Shown here: positions 17,435 through 27,153 of the stretch, piece by piece | Layout: each line of letters begins with the position of its first letter | How positions within the stretch are numbered: position 1 is the stretch's first letter | Assembly: GCA_944386055.1 (NCBI GenBank) | Contig: CALWZP010000007.1 | Span: 39,832 to 103,831, forward strand | Length of the DNA: 64,000 bases | Direction: 5' to 3' | Source of the DNA: an uncultured Oscillospiraceae bacterium | Lineage (GTDB): Bacteria > Bacillota > Clostridia > Oscillospirales > Oscillospiraceae | The notes under the pieces: generated by a model | What the model was told of the DNA's origin: nothing | Database searches by the model: none | Seen by the model: the letters and a program-made list of their open reading frames with translations, nothing else | Position numbers and translations under genes: made by a program

Positions 17435-17464
17435 ATTGTAGCACGGCTCACTCGCACCTGTCAA
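17435..17464 (-). promoter_or_regulatory. trp operon promoter
   Basis: Minus-strand TTGACA (17464-17459) and TACAAT (17440-17435) with an 18-base spacer, placing the start just before the T-box leader. Confidence 0.8.
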
Positions 17465-17515
17465 GAGAAAATTTTCCCCGCTCTTGCCCGGCAGCAGGAT
17501 GGGAGGCGCAAAGGC

Positions 17516-17544
17516 TTGTCACGGGCGGCGCTCCGGTGTATGAT
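17516..17544 (+). promoter_or_regulatory. Promoter of the UvrA paralogue
   Basis: TTGTCA (17516-17521) and TATGAT (17539-17544) with a 17-base spacer, 69 bases before the ATG at 17613 and divergent from the trp promoter about 50 bases away. Confidence 0.65.
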
Positions 17545-17612
17545 AAAAGCAAAGGCCGCCTGCGGGCGGCCCGGCACGCCCCGCGGCGGGGCGGAAAGCG
17601 AGGCGGCGGAAG

Positions 17613-20108
17613 ATGAAGGAGAAGAGCGGCGCGCCCGGGGCTATCCGGGTCCGGGGCGCCCGGGTGCACAACCTGAAAAACATCGATGTGGACATCCCCC
17701 TGCACCAGATCGTAGGCATCGCGGGGGTGTCCGGGTCGGGGAAGTCCTCCCTGGCCCTGGGGGTGCTGTACGCCGAGGGCTCCCGGCGGTATCTGGAGGC
17801 CCTGTCCACCTACACGAGAAGGCGCATGACCCAGGCTGCCCGGGCGGATGTGGACGAGGTGCGCTATGTCCCCGCCGCCCTGGCCCTCCACCAGCGGCCG
17901 GGGGTGCCCGGCATCCGCAGCACCTTCGGCACGGGGACCGAGCTTTTGAACACCCTGCGGCTGATGTACTCCCGCCTGGCCAGCCACCGCTGCCCCAACG
18001 GCCACTATGTGCCTCCCACTTTGGCGGTGGCGGCGGGGCAGGAGCTGCGGTGCCCCGTGTGCGGCGAGCGTTTCTATGCCCCCGGGGCGGAGGAGCTGGC
18101 TTTCAACAGTCAGGGCGCCTGCCCCCACTGCTCGGGCACCGGCGTGGTGCGCACCGTGGACCGGTCCACCCTGGTGCCCGACGAGTCCCTGTCCATCGAC
18201 GAGGGGGCGGTGGCCCCGTGGAAGAGCCTGATGTGGTCCCTGATGACCGACATCTGCCGGGCCATGGGGGTGCGCACCGATGTGCCCTTCCGGGATCTGA
18301 CGGACAAGGAGAAGGCCATCGTCTACGACGGCCCGGCGGTGAAGAAGCACATCCTGTACCATGCCAAAAACTCCAACGATGTGGCGGAGCTGGACTTCAC
18401 CTATTTCAGCGCCGTGCACACGGTGGAGAACGCCCTGTCCAAGGTGAAGGATGAGAAGGGCATGAAGCGGGTGGAGAAATTTCTGAAGGAGGAGCGCTGC
18501 CCCGCCTGCGGCGGCACCCGGCTGTCCGACGCCGCCCGGGCGCCCAAGCTCCGGGGCATCGGCCTGGACGGGGCCTGCAAAATGTCCCTTACCGAGCTGG
18601 CCGGGTGGGTGGAGGGGGTGCCCGACTCCCTGCGGTCGGAGATGCGCCCCATGGCGGAGAGCATCTGCGCCTCCTTCCGGACGGCGGCCCGGCGGCTGAT
18701 GGAGCTGGGGCTGGGTTATCTCACCCTGGACCGGGCGGCCGCCACCCTGTCCACCGGGGAGCGGCAGCGGATGCAGCTGGCCCGGGCGGTGCGCAACCGC
18801 ACCACCGGGGTGCTCTATGTGCTGGACGAGCCCTCCATCGGACTGCACCCGGCCAACCTGGTGGGACTCACCCGGGTGATGGACGATCTGGTAGCCGACG
18901 GCAACTCGGTGCTGCTGGTGGACCACGATGCCCAGATCCTCTCCCACGCACACTGGATCATCGAGATGGGCCCCGGCGCCGGGGCGGCGGGGGGACGGGT
19001 GGCCGCCCAGGGGACGGTGGAGGAGCTCTCGGCAAACCCCAACTCCCGGATCGGCCCGTTCCTGTCCGGCAGCCCCCCCGCGCCCACCCGGCGGCGGACA
19101 CCGGCGCCCGCGCTCTTCGAGGAGGGGACCATCCACCTGTCCACCGGGGCCGTTCACACGGTGAAGCCCCTGGAGGTGGACATTCCCAAAGGGCGGCTCA
19201 CGGTGGTCACCGGGGTGTCCGGCTCCGGGAAAACGACTTTGATCCTGGAGAGTCTGGTCCCCGGCCTGGAGGCCCGCATCGCCGGCCAGGCCCTCCCCGG
19301 CCATGTGCTGGAGGTGGAGGCGGCGGGGATCCAGCGGGTGAAGCTCATCGACGCCACCCCCATCGGCATCAATATCCGCTCCACCGTGGCCACCTACGCC
19401 AATGTCCACGACGAGCTGCGGAAGATCTACGCCCGCCATCCCGACGCCAGGGGCCTGGGATATAAGGCGGGAGATTTCTCCTACAACACGGGGAAGCTGC
19501 GCTGCCCCACCTGCGACGGCACCGGCTCCATCAGTCTGGATGTGCAGTTCCTCCCCGATGTGGATATCCCATGTCCCGACTGCCGGGGCTCCCGATATGG
19601 AAAGGATGCCGAGCGGGTGCGGGTGAAGACCCGCTCCGGGGCGGAGTTCACCCTCCCGGAGCTCATGGCTATGGACATCCACGAGGCGCTGGACGCCTGT
19701 GCGGACTGGAGGGTGGTGCGCCAGCGGCTCCAGGTTCTGGAGGACCTGGGGCTGGGCTACCTCACCCTGGGGGAGGACACCCCCAGCCTCTCCGGCGGGG
19801 AGGCCCAGCGGCTGAAGTTGGCCAGCGAGATGGGCCGGGGGCAGGAGGATTCCCTCTTCGTCTTTGACGAGCCCACCATCGGCCTGCACCCCCTGGATGT
19901 GCGCGGCCTGCTGGGGGTATTTCAGACCCTGCTGGACCACGGCGCCACCGTGGTGGTCATCGAGCACGATCTGGATGTGATCCGCAGTGCCGACTATATC
20001 ATCGACATGGGCCCCGGCGGCGGGGAGGAGGGCGGCCGGGTGGTGGCCGCCGGCACGCCGGAGGAGGTCGCCGCCTGCCCGGAGAGTGTCACCGGACGGT
20101 TTTTGTGA
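17613..20108 (+). CDS. UvrA-like ABC ATPase lacking the UvrB-binding domain
   Basis: An 831-residue tandem ABC protein of the UvrA family. The first Walker A is GVSGSGKSS (residues 38-46) and the second GVSGSGKTT near 535; ABC signatures are [12 protein letters not shown] and [12 protein letters not shown], with matching [10 protein letters not shown] and [11 protein letters not shown]alker B segments. Zinc-binding CPxCxGT modules occur in both halves. Canonical UvrA is about 940 residues; here the region after SRLASH, where the UvrB-binding domain should be, is collapsed to some 60 residues. That places it with UvrA2/DrrC-like paralogues linked to tolerance of DNA-binding drugs rather than to core excision repair. 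It stands alone behind its own promoter. Confidence 0.88.
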   Translation: MKEKSGAPGAIRVRGARVHNLKNIDVDIPLHQIVGIAGVSGSGKSSLALGVLYAEGSRRYLEALSTYTRRRMTQAARADVDEVRYVPAALALHQRPGVPGIRSTFGTGTELLNTLRLMYSRLASHRCPNGHYVPPTLAVAAGQELRCPVCGERFYAPGAEELAFNSQGACPHCSGTGVVRTVDRSTLVPDESLSIDEGAVAPWKSLMWSLMTDICRAMGVRTDVPFRDLTDKEKAIVYDGPAVKKHILYHAKNSNDVAELDFTYFSAVHTVENALSKVKDEKGMKRVEKFLKEERCPACGGTRLSDAARAPKLRGIGLDGACKMSLTELAGWVEGVPDSLRSEMRPMAESICASFRTAARRLMELGLGYLTLDRAAATLSTGERQRMQLARAVRNRTTGVLYVLDEPSIGLHPANLVGLTRVMDDLVADGNSVLLVDHDAQILSHAHWIIEMGPGAGAAGGRVAAQGTVEELSANPNSRIGPFLSGSPPAPTRRRTPAPALFEEGTIHLSTGAVHTVKPLEVDIPKGRLTVVTGVSGSGKTTLILESLVPGLEARIAGQALPGHVLEVEAAGIQRVKLIDATPIGINIRSTVATYANVHDELRKIYARHPDARGLGYKAGDFSYNTGKLRCPTCDGTGSISLDVQFLPDVDIPCPDCRGSRYGKDAERVRVKTRSGAEFTLPELMAMDIHEALDACADWRVVRQRLQVLEDLGLGYLTLGEDTPSLSGGEAQRLKLASEMGRGQEDSLFVFDEPTIGLHPLDVRGLLGVFQTLLDHGATVVVIEHDLDVIRSADYIIDMGPGGGEEGGRVVAAGTPEEVAACPESVTGRFL

Positions 20109-20126
20109 ACAGACGGAAGCGTTGAA

Positions 20127-20160
20127 AAGCGGGCCGGCCCCAGATGGGGCCGGCCCGCTT
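20127..20160. terminator. Bidirectional terminator
   Basis: Perfect 15-bp stem (20127-20141 with 20146-20160), four-base loop, between convergent genes. Minus-strand transcripts see four T after it; the plus side has TTCTGTTC. Confidence 0.7.
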
Positions 20161-20168
20161 CTGTTCGG

Positions 20169-21155
20169 TTATCCCCACTTCTGAGCGGAGCCCGCCACCA
20201 CGGGGATGTGGAACTCCTCCAGAACCATATCCCGCAGCTCCAGCAGGTTTTTCTCCCAGACGGAGCGCTCCGGGGGGACATAGTCCCCCATGGGATAGTC
20301 GACGCCCAGAGTGTCGTACTTCTCGGTGCCCATCTTGCGATAGGGCAGCAGCTGGTACTGCAGGATGTTTCCCCCCAGCTCATCCCGGATGAAGGCGGCG
20401 GTGGCCCGAATGTTCTCTGGGCTGTTGTTGAAGCCCGCGACCACCGGGGTGCGGATCACCAGACGCTTTCCCATCTCCACCACCCCGCGGATGTTCTGCA
20501 GGATGCGCTCGTTGCCCACGCCGGTGAGCTGGCGGTGGACGGCGCTGTCCATATGCTTGATATCGGTGATGACATAGTCCGCCCACTGGAGCACCTGGCG
20601 CATATGCTCCGCTTCGCAGTGGAGGGCGGTCTCCACACAGACATTGATGCCCTTTTCATGGCAGGCCTGGGCCAGAGCGGCGGCAAAACGCCACTGCACC
20701 ATCACCTCGCCGCCGTTGAGGGTGACGCCGCCGCCGGAGCGCTGGTAAAAGCTGCGGTCCGCCAGGATGATCTTCATCAGTTCATCCACCGTCATTTTCT
20801 TTCCCCAGATCGCGATGGCCTCGGCGGGGCAGGCCTCCGCGCAGGCCAGGCAGCCCGCGCACCGGTCCGCCATCACGATGGGTTGGAGTCCCCCCTCCCG
20901 GAAGGAGATGGGGGACTGCTCCCCAAGGGGACATACCGCCAGGCACAGCCCGCATTTCTCCCGGGAGATACACTTCTTGGGATAGACCCCCAGCTGCTGG
21001 CCGGGCCGGATGGTTTCCGGATTGCTGCACCAGCGGCAGTGCAGGGGACATCCCTTGAAAAAGATCTCGGTGCGGATGCCGGGGCCGTCGTGGATGGTGT
21101 AGCGCTGAATGTCGGTGATCAGGCCGGTCAGGGCGCTGAGAGCTTCCTCCGCCAT
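20169..21155 (-). CDS. Glycyl radical enzyme activase (radical SAM)
   Basis: A 328-residue activase that uses S-adenosylmethionine to install the glycyl radical on a partner enzyme. The radical SAM cluster is C36-x3-C40-x2-C43 in KGCPLHCRWCSN. An insertion with two ferredoxin-like clusters follows (CGLCLAVCPLG and CAGCLACAEACP), which marks activases of dehydratase/lyase-type glycyl radical enzymes rather than of pyruvate formate-lyase itself. The GGGVTLNGGEV SAM-binding block has GGE. ATG 21155 is chosen, eight bases after GGAAG; a GTG nine bases upstream is too close. The only glycyl radical enzyme in the window is at 28471, the likely partner. Confidence 0.93.
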   Translation of the reverse strand: MAEEALSALTGLITDIQRYTIHDGPGIRTEIFFKGCPLHCRWCSNPETIRPGQQLGVYPKKCISREKCGLCLAVCPLGEQSPISFREGGLQPIVMADRCAGCLACAEACPAEAIAIWGKKMTVDELMKIILADRSFYQRSGGGVTLNGGEVMVQWRFAAALAQACHEKGINVCVETALHCEAEHMRQVLQWADYVITDIKHMDSAVHRQLTGVGNERILQNIRGVVEMGKRLVIRTPVVAGFNNSPENIRATAAFIRDELGGNILQYQLLPYRKMGTEKYDTLGVDYPMGDYVPPERSVWEKNLLELRDMVLEEFHIPVVAGSAQKWG

Positions 21156-21378
21156 GGGGCGCACTTCCTTTCCTGTGTGGAATGAGTTTTTTATTTTCTA
21201 ATATGAATTATAGGAGAGACGGGAGAGGAAAGACAGCAACGAACGGGGAAGGACCGTCAACAAAGTGTGAATCGGCGGGAGAAAATGGGGAGAACTGATA
21301 ACTATTTTGTTAAAACCATTGCGAAATAAAACAAGAAATGATAAAATAAGTTAAAAATAAATACGGGGAGGGAGACGC
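21156..21378. promoter_or_regulatory. Divergent control region, activase / LysR
   Basis: AT-rich intergenic region. For the plus-strand LysR gene TTGCGA (21319-21324) and TAAAAT (21342-21347) are 17 bases apart. For the activase a perfect TATAAT lies at 21212-21207 on the minus strand without a clear -35, as expected of an activated promoter. LysR operators are probably here. Confidence 0.5.
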
Positions 21379-22302
21379 ATGGAGATCCGGCAGCTGCGGT
21401 ATTTTGTGGAGATCTGCAAATACCGGAATTTCACCCGCGCGGCGGACGCCTGTTATATCTCCACCCAGGGAATCAGCATGGCCATCCTTCGGCTGGAGAA
21501 CGAGCTGAACCGCCAGCTGTTCGTCCGGGACAAACAGGGGGTGACGCTGACACCGGCGGCGGAATTTCTGCTGCCCCGGGCCAAAAAGATGCTGGCGCTG
21601 AACAGCGAGTGCGAGGCGTATTTTGCCACCGGAGCCACCCACCAGTCGGTGCTGCCGGTGGCCTTCGCCCCGGGGTCCATCGAGGAGTTCGCCGGGGAGC
21701 TGCTGGGCGTTTTTGAACAGGAGCACCCCGAGATCCAGGTGGAGGTGCGGGAGTACTGCGACACCGACTGCGAAAAGGCGGTGGGCAGCGGTGAGGTGGA
21801 GGTGGGCTTCACCTGCGGGCCGGTGGCACCCAATCAATTTGAATCCCGGCTGCTGGCGGTGAGTCCCCATGCCCTGATCGTCCACCGGGACCATCCCCTG
21901 GCGGCGAGAAAGTTTATCCGGGCGGAGGATGTGCGGGGGCTTCCCCTGGTGATGCTCCGGGATACCACCAAGACTTATTCTGTCATCCGGGCCGGCTGTC
22001 AGATGGCGGGGTTTGAACCGGTGGTGGAGACCTTTGTGGACAACATCCTGACGGTATACGATCTGGCCCAGATCAAAAAAGCGGTGGGGGTGTCCACTGT
22101 GGTGCTGGCGGCCCACCTCAACCGGCCCGAGCTGCGGGCGATCCCGTTTGAAGACCCTATCTTTCAATGGAGCGTTCACTTCATCCGGCGGCGGGGCGCG
22201 GCACTCTCTCCGGCGGCCAAGCTGTTCCAGCAGGCGGTGCTGAAGAAGCTGGAGAAGCAGGGGATCCTTCACCTGCCCAGAGAGGGGGAGGCGCAGCCGT
22301 GA
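21379..22302 (+). CDS. LysR-type regulator 1
   Basis: A 307-residue LysR-type transcriptional regulator. The winged HTH occupies residues 1-60 (MEIRQLRYFVEICKYRNFTRAADACYISTQGISMAI, with the usual LRYF start), followed by a linker helix and a two-lobed effector domain from about residue 90 to 300. CysB/CbbR-like members bind a small pathway metabolite and activate divergent genes, so the activase gene upstream is the natural target. GGGAGG before ATG 21379 supports the start. Its stop overlaps the start of a second LysR gene (GTGA), an unusual arrangement. Confidence 0.93.
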   Translation: MEIRQLRYFVEICKYRNFTRAADACYISTQGISMAILRLENELNRQLFVRDKQGVTLTPAAEFLLPRAKKMLALNSECEAYFATGATHQSVLPVAFAPGSIEEFAGELLGVFEQEHPEIQVEVREYCDTDCEKAVGSGEVEVGFTCGPVAPNQFESRLLAVSPHALIVHRDHPLAARKFIRAEDVRGLPLVMLRDTTKTYSVIRAGCQMAGFEPVVETFVDNILTVYDLAQIKKAVGVSTVVLAAHLNRPELRAIPFEDPIFQWSVHFIRRRGAALSPAAKLFQQAVLKKLEKQGILHLPREGEAQP

Positions 22303-23192
22303 ATCTGCTGCAGATTGAATATTTTCTGACCCTGGCAAAATTCGGGAGCTTTCGCAAAACCGCGGAGCACCTGTATGTCTCCCAGCCGGCGGTGAGCAAG
22401 CAGATCTCCCTGCTGGAGAAGGAGTGGGGCTTCCCCCTGTTCGAGCGCAGCTACCGCATGGTGACGCTGACCCCGTCGGGAAAGCTCATGCTGGAGGCCA
22501 TCCAGCAGTCCCAGAAGCTGTATGAGGACGCGCTGTACCAGGCGAAGCTGCGCGGTCAGGCGGACCGGACGGAGCTGCAGCTGGGAATCATGGAACACTC
22601 TGACCTTGTCAACCTGTCCGACATCCTGGCGCAGTTTCAGCAGGAACACCCCGAGGTGGCGCTGAAGGTGCAGCAGTTTCCCATCTCTCAGCTTCTGCTG
22701 CAGCACCCGGACGGGGAATACGACATGGTGATCAACCACGAGCGGAATCTGCGCAACAAGTGCGAGCTGGAGACCCGGGTGCTGGCCCGGCGGAGGCATG
22801 TGGCCATCCTCTCCAGGTATCATCCACTCTGGCGGGGAAACGAGACCAGGCTGGAGGATCTGAAGGGGGAGCGGGTGTATGTCCCCGCGCCGGTGGGGAC
22901 CACCCTGACGGTGGACTACTGCGCCTATATCTGCGCACACCACGGGTTCACCCCTCGGGAGGTGGTGCCGCTGCCCAATGTGGAGTCGGTGCTGCTGGCG
23001 GTGAAGATGGGCTTCGGCTTCGCAGTGCTGGACGACCTGATCACGCTGCCCCATCCCATGGAACTGGAGACGATCCCCACCGATGTCACCTTTGAGGTGC
23101 TGCTGGCGTGGCACAAGGAGAACCGCAACCCGGCCATCCCCATTCTGGCGTCGGAGATCCTGGAAAACCTGAATTTGAAATCCACGGTGTGA
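22299..23192 (+). CDS. LysR-type regulator 2, overlapping the first
   Basis: A 297-residue LysR-type regulator starting at GTG 22299, seven bases after GGGAGG and overlapping the previous stop by four bases. The HTH is LLQIEYFLTLAKFGSFRKTAEHLYVSQPAVSKQISLLEKEWGF, classical for the family; the effector domain follows from about residue 90. It differs throughout from regulator 1, so this is not a recent duplication. Translational coupling implies both proteins are made together, perhaps as sensors of two metabolites or as heteromeric partners for the island. A shared terminator lies just after it. Confidence 0.92.
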   Translation: MNLLQIEYFLTLAKFGSFRKTAEHLYVSQPAVSKQISLLEKEWGFPLFERSYRMVTLTPSGKLMLEAIQQSQKLYEDALYQAKLRGQADRTELQLGIMEHSDLVNLSDILAQFQQEHPEVALKVQQFPISQLLLQHPDGEYDMVINHERNLRNKCELETRVLARRRHVAILSRYHPLWRGNETRLEDLKGERVYVPAPVGTTLTVDYCAYICAHHGFTPREVVPLPNVESVLLAVKMGFGFAVLDDLITLPHPMELETIPTDVTFEVLLAWHKENRNPAIPILASEILENLNLKSTV

Positions 23193-23205
23193 GACACCTG
23201 AGAGG

Positions 23206-23238
23206 AGAGGGGCGGATGGCCATGCCATCCGCCCCTCT
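23206..23238. terminator. Terminator between convergent lysR and Fe-ADH genes
   Basis: Fifteen-bp perfect stem (23206-23220 with 23224-23238), three-base loop, without a strong T-run on either side. Confidence 0.55.
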
Positions 23239-23261
23239 TGCACAGGGAAGAGAAAGGAGTT

Positions 23262-24419
23262 TCACTGATAGTGGTCGTAGATGCCCTCCATGGCGGTCCG
23301 GGCCATCTCCGGGGTGATTTCCGCCGGGCAGTTGAAGCGCAGCCCGTCCTCATAGGCCAGAGACGCGCCGGAGACCACCTGTTCCCGGGTGAAGCCCATC
23401 TCCCGGGGGGATTTGATGCCGCACTGACGCATGAGATCGCGCACCGCCTGGGCCACGGCCTCTCCCAGCTGGGCGGGGGGTTCGCCGCCGGAGAAGGTGA
23501 GGCCCATGGCCTCGCCGATCAGGCGGATCTTGTCGGGAACCGCAGGGGCGATGAGAAGGATGAGCTCCGGATCGCCCCAGATGCAGTTCAGCCCGTGGGG
23601 GGTGTGGAAAGTGGCGGACAGCGCGTTGGCCAGGGCATGGCCAAAGTGGTTCTCTGCGTCGGCAAAGGCGATCCCGGCAAAGTTGCTGGCCAGGGCCAGA
23701 TCGGTGCGGACCGCCAGATCAGCGCCGTCCCGGCACGCGGCGGGAAGAGAGCGGACGATCCGGCGAATGGCATCCAGCGCCAGCACCTCCGAGCGGGGAT
23801 TGCGGTTTTTGGCGGTGATGGCCTCCACCGCGTGGCAGAAGGCGTCCAGCCCGGTGTTGGCGGTGACGGCGGGGGGGACGGTGAGGGTCAGCTCAGGGTC
23901 CAGAATGGCCACAGTGCGGCTCTTGAGGTACAGCCCCAGCTTCTCGTTGGTGGCCAGGTTGGAGATGACGCACACCGGGGTGACCTCGCTGCCGGTGCCC
24001 GCGGTGGTGGGTACCAGGACGATGGGGATATCGGTGCTCAGGCAGGCGGGGGGAAGGGTGAGATACTGGGTCACGGGGGCAGGATTGGCCATCATCAGGG
24101 CGATGCCCTTGGCGGCGTCCATGCTGCTGCCGCCACCCACGCCGATGACGCAGTCCACGCCCTGGGCTTTGGCCAGGGCCGCGCCCTCGTCCACCAGGTC
24201 GGAGGAGGGGTCGGCAGTGATCTTGTCAAAGACCACATAGTCGATCCCCGCCTGACGAAGACTCTCCTCCGCCTTTTCCCCGATGCGGGCGGCCTTGACC
24301 CCGCCGTCATAGACGCACAGGGCCTTGCGACAATTCAGCGCCTTGACCTCCCCGCCCAGGTCCCGGATGGCGCCGGGACCGAAGAGGACGGGGACTGGTT
24401 GTTGATAACGCACAGACAT
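23262..24419 (-). CDS. Iron-containing alcohol dehydrogenase
   Basis: A 385-residue group III (Fe-dependent) alcohol dehydrogenase. The NAD-binding GVGGGSSMDAAKG motif lies near residue 95 and VLVPTTAGTGSEVT near 137. Metal ligands are expected from NTGLDAFCHAVEA (Asp and His) and HFGHALANALSATFHTPHGLNC (two His), all present. Relatives reduce short aldehydes (propanal, acetaldehyde, lactaldehyde) or oxidise the alcohols. It ends the minus-strand arm of the island, 30 bases after the transporter gene, and could dispose of an aldehyde made by the glycyl radical enzyme. AAAGGAGG before ATG 24419 supports the start. Confidence 0.93.
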   Translation of the reverse strand: MSVRYQQPVPVLFGPGAIRDLGGEVKALNCRKALCVYDGGVKAARIGEKAEESLRQAGIDYVVFDKITADPSSDLVDEGAALAKAQGVDCVIGVGGGSSMDAAKGIALMMANPAPVTQYLTLPPACLSTDIPIVLVPTTAGTGSEVTPVCVISNLATNEKLGLYLKSRTVAILDPELTLTVPPAVTANTGLDAFCHAVEAITAKNRNPRSEVLALDAIRRIVRSLPAACRDGADLAVRTDLALASNFAGIAFADAENHFGHALANALSATFHTPHGLNCIWGDPELILLIAPAVPDKIRLIGEAMGLTFSGGEPPAQLGEAVAQAVRDLMRQCGIKSPREMGFTREQVVSGASLAYEDGLRFNCPAEITPEMARTAMEGIYDHYQ

Positions 24420-24449
24420 AACAGGACCCCTCCTTTTTGAAAATTTATA

Positions 24450-25745
24450 TTACTGCGCCGGCTGAGCGGGATGCTCCTCCGCGGCGTAGTCCTTGTTGTA
24501 CTTCCGGTCGTCGATGCGGCTGACGATAAAGGCGTTGACGAGCAGCAGCACGATGTAGAAGATATAGGCGCCGCGCAGGCTTCCGGTGGCGGACAGCGCA
24601 AAAGCGTTGACCATGAAGTTGGACTGCTGCACGAAGTTCAGCAGGGGGTAGATCAGGGCGTAGGCAATCTTGAAATCATGCCGGCCGAAGACGGAGGCGG
24701 TGAGAGAGGCGGTGAAGTTGGCCGCGCCGCCGATGGACACACCGATGAGGAACACGGACAGATAGACCAGGGGCATGATCTCGGAGACATTGCACGCGAT
24801 GGCGATGGCATACCAGATGCCGAAGGCGACCATGGAGCGCTTGGTGCCGAACTTCTGGTCGATCCAGCCCCAGGCGTAGCTGCCCGCCACACCGATCAGG
24901 GCGCACACGGTCATCAGCGCGATGGCGGTATTCTGCTCAAAGCCCAGGCTGACATTGCGCTGGACCAGCTGGCTCATGATGCCCACGGTGACCAGGAAGT
25001 TGATGCCCAGCACCAGGGCCACCAGCCAGGTCTCCTTGGTGCGCAGCAGCTTGGCGGTGGTGAACTGGCTGACATAGGTCTCGCCCTCGGCCACCTCAAA
25101 GTAGTTCTTCAGCTCCTCCTTGGGGACATTGTCGGGGGTCTCGCCATACTCCTCGGGGGTGTCCTTGATGGTAAGGATGCCCAGCAGGCCCAGCACGAAG
25201 ACCATGATACCCACAACGCTCATGCCCCAGATGAGCCCCAGAGCGCCGATGAGCCAGGAGATCATGGGAACAAAGAACGCGGAGGCGAAGTTGTTGCCCA
25301 TGGTGGTGTAGCCCATGGCCAGACCCTTCTTCTTGGGGAACCAGTTGGCCACCAGCGCGCCGCCGCCGATGTAGGCGTAGCAGCTGGAGAACACGGTCAC
25401 CAGGGTCAGGGCGACCACATAGACCGTGGGAGACCAGGAGTTGGCGTAGAGGATATAGGAGGCGCCGGCCAGGAACATACAGAGAACCATGGTGAATTTC
25501 GGCCCCTTCTTCGAGCAGACCCAGCCGAAGAAGAACTGACCGATGATGGCGGCGAAGCCGGCCACCGTGCCGAAGCCCAGCAGAGTGGCGTAATCCCAGC
25601 CGTATTCATCCACAAAGGCCTGGATGGTGATGTTCATGCCGTCCACGGTGGTGCCGGTGTAGAGGAACAGGGCGATGAGGCAGTAGATGATGACCCACCA
25701 GCCGCGCTTGCTGAAATTGCTCTTGGTGTCGGTACGCTGTTTCAT
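24450..25745 (-). CDS. MFS transporter, oxalate/formate antiporter-like
   Basis: A 431-residue major facilitator with about 12 membrane helices. The N-terminal region (QAFVDEYGWDYATLLGFGTVAGFAAIIGQFFFGW) and GGGALVANWFPKKKGLAMGY between helices 4 and 5 are characteristic of the OFA (oxalate/formate) branch, which moves small carboxylates or their derivatives. A central cytoplasmic loop (residues about 195-230) separates the halves. It is probably the uptake or exchange system for the substrate of the island. AAAGGATG before ATG 25745 supports the start; the upstream 180 bases to the amidohydrolase hold no gene. Confidence 0.9.
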   Translation of the reverse strand: MKQRTDTKSNFSKRGWWVIIYCLIALFLYTGTTVDGMNITIQAFVDEYGWDYATLLGFGTVAGFAAIIGQFFFGWVCSKKGPKFTMVLCMFLAGASYILYANSWSPTVYVVALTLVTVFSSCYAYIGGGALVANWFPKKKGLAMGYTTMGNNFASAFFVPMISWLIGALGLIWGMSVVGIMVFVLGLLGILTIKDTPEEYGETPDNVPKEELKNYFEVAEGETYVSQFTTAKLLRTKETWLVALVLGINFLVTVGIMSQLVQRNVSLGFEQNTAIALMTVCALIGVAGSYAWGWIDQKFGTKRSMVAFGIWYAIAIACNVSEIMPLVYLSVFLIGVSIGGAANFTASLTASVFGRHDFKIAYALIYPLLNFVQQSNFMVNAFALSATGSLRGAYIFYIVLLLVNAFIVSRIDDRKYNKDYAAEEHPAQPAQ

Positions 25746-25925
25746 AGAGAAACATCCTTTCTTTCATCTGATTGCCGCCGCGGCCGACAGGGTATGCCGG
25801 AGCGAACAGCGAAACGGAGAGGGACCCCGTCCGTGCTGGGAACACGGGCGGCAGGGACGCGGGGGAAACAGCTTTTCCGATGAGACGGAGAGAGTGGAGG
25901 GAACGGAAAAGGGACGGGGGCACAG

Positions 25926-27128
25926 TCAGATCAGACGGTCAAACACGATCTGACCGGCCCGGAGGACCAGGCGGATATCACGGGTATTCCGGATGTCCTG
26001 AAGCGGATCGCTGCCCAGCACCACCAGGTCGGCGGCCAGACCGGGGCGGACGGTGCCGAACTGCTCCGCCCGCTTCAGCATACTGGCATTGCCGCCGGTG
26101 GCGGCGGCGATGGCCTGTAGCTCACTCATGCCTGCGTCCCGCAGCAGTTCCATCTCCATGTGGACACACTCGCCGTAGGGGACGAAGGGGATGCCGGAAT
26201 CACAGCCCACCCCCAGCTTCACACCCGCCTGGATCATCTGTCCCACGGCTTTGTGCAGGGCGGGCCAGACCGGCGGCGCGCCGGGGATACTGCCGTCATG
26301 GAGCTTGGTGGCCACCATGGTGGGCGCCACCCAGGTATCGGAATCAGCCAGCCGTTCCAGCAGCGCGGGAGCGAAGGTGTGGTCCTGGGTGGCCACATTG
26401 ATGACATGCTCAATGGTGTCCACGCCGGCGGTGAGCGCCTGCTCCAGATCTGTGGCGTCATCCACATGGCACATGACGGACAGCCCGTTTGCATGGGCGG
26501 CCCGAACAATGCGCTCCACCTGCGGAATGGTGAGCTTGGGGACGGTACAGGGGTATTTCATCTTGTTGTCGTCGGACAGGAAGATCTTGACCCAATCCGC
26601 CCCGGCCCGGGCCAGAGCCGCCACCTCTCCCTCCAGGTCGGTATCCTCCCGGACCAGGATGCAGACATGCTCCAAAATATCCGGATCGCCGAAATAGACG
26701 GAGAAGCCCGGGTGGCCGCCATCCGCCTGGAAGACCTTCCCGGCGGCGAGGATCCGGGGAGAGCGGAGGGCGCCCTGTTCCGCCAGGTCCCGTACCTCCA
26801 GAACATCGGGCATATAGTCCCCGGCGCTGCGGACGGTGGTGACGCCCCACTCCAGCGCCTGTTCCCGGTGCTGGGCATAGTCATAGGTGACAAAGCGGCC
26901 GGCCACGGGCGGACGCTTCAGATCAGCACTGCTGCCCAGGTGGGTATGGGCGTCGATAAATCCCGGGAGGAGGAATTTCCCGGTGAGGTCCAAAGCCTGA
27001 GCGCCTGGGGGAAGGGGCAGGCCGTGCCCCACCCGCAGGATGGCGTCCCCGTCCAGAAGGACATCCGTATCCGGGATGGGAGGGCCTCCGCTGCCGTCAA
27101 TGAGGGTACAGTGAGTCAGTGCCAGCAT
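25926..27128 (-). CDS. Metal-dependent amidohydrolase, imidazolonepropionase/prolidase-like
   Basis: A 400-residue amidohydrolase-superfamily TIM barrel with the flanking beta-sandwich built from both termini. Metal-site residues visible are the H-x-H of DAHTHLG (near residue 61), the bridging Lys in DWVKIF (near 183), His in VMCHVDD and IEHVIN, and the Asp of GCDSGIP (near 310). The subgroup contains Xaa-Pro dipeptidases, imidazolonepropionase-like enzymes and N-acyl hydrolases. In this island it may release the real substrate from a conjugate (an amide or cyclic amide), but the substrate is unknown. GGAG precedes ATG 27128. Confidence 0.9.
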   Translation of the reverse strand: MLALTHCTLIDGSGGPPIPDTDVLLDGDAILRVGHGLPLPPGAQALDLTGKFLLPGFIDAHTHLGSSADLKRPPVAGRFVTYDYAQHREQALEWGVTTVRSAGDYMPDVLEVRDLAEQGALRSPRILAAGKVFQADGGHPGFSVYFGDPDILEHVCILVREDTDLEGEVAALARAGADWVKIFLSDDNKMKYPCTVPKLTIPQVERIVRAAHANGLSVMCHVDDATDLEQALTAGVDTIEHVINVATQDHTFAPALLERLADSDTWVAPTMVATKLHDGSIPGAPPVWPALHKAVGQMIQAGVKLGVGCDSGIPFVPYGECVHMEMELLRDAGMSELQAIAAATGGNASMLKRAEQFGTVRPGLAADLVVLGSDPLQDIRNTRDIRLVLRAGQIVFDRLI

Positions 27129-27153
27129 GGTGCAGGCTCCTTTCAGGGGGCAG

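Noticed and set aside
17448..19967. An 839-codon frame opposite the UvrA paralogue
   Set aside because: Antisense shadow of a well-conserved ABC protein, with His/Gly/Leu-rich composition and no ribosome site.
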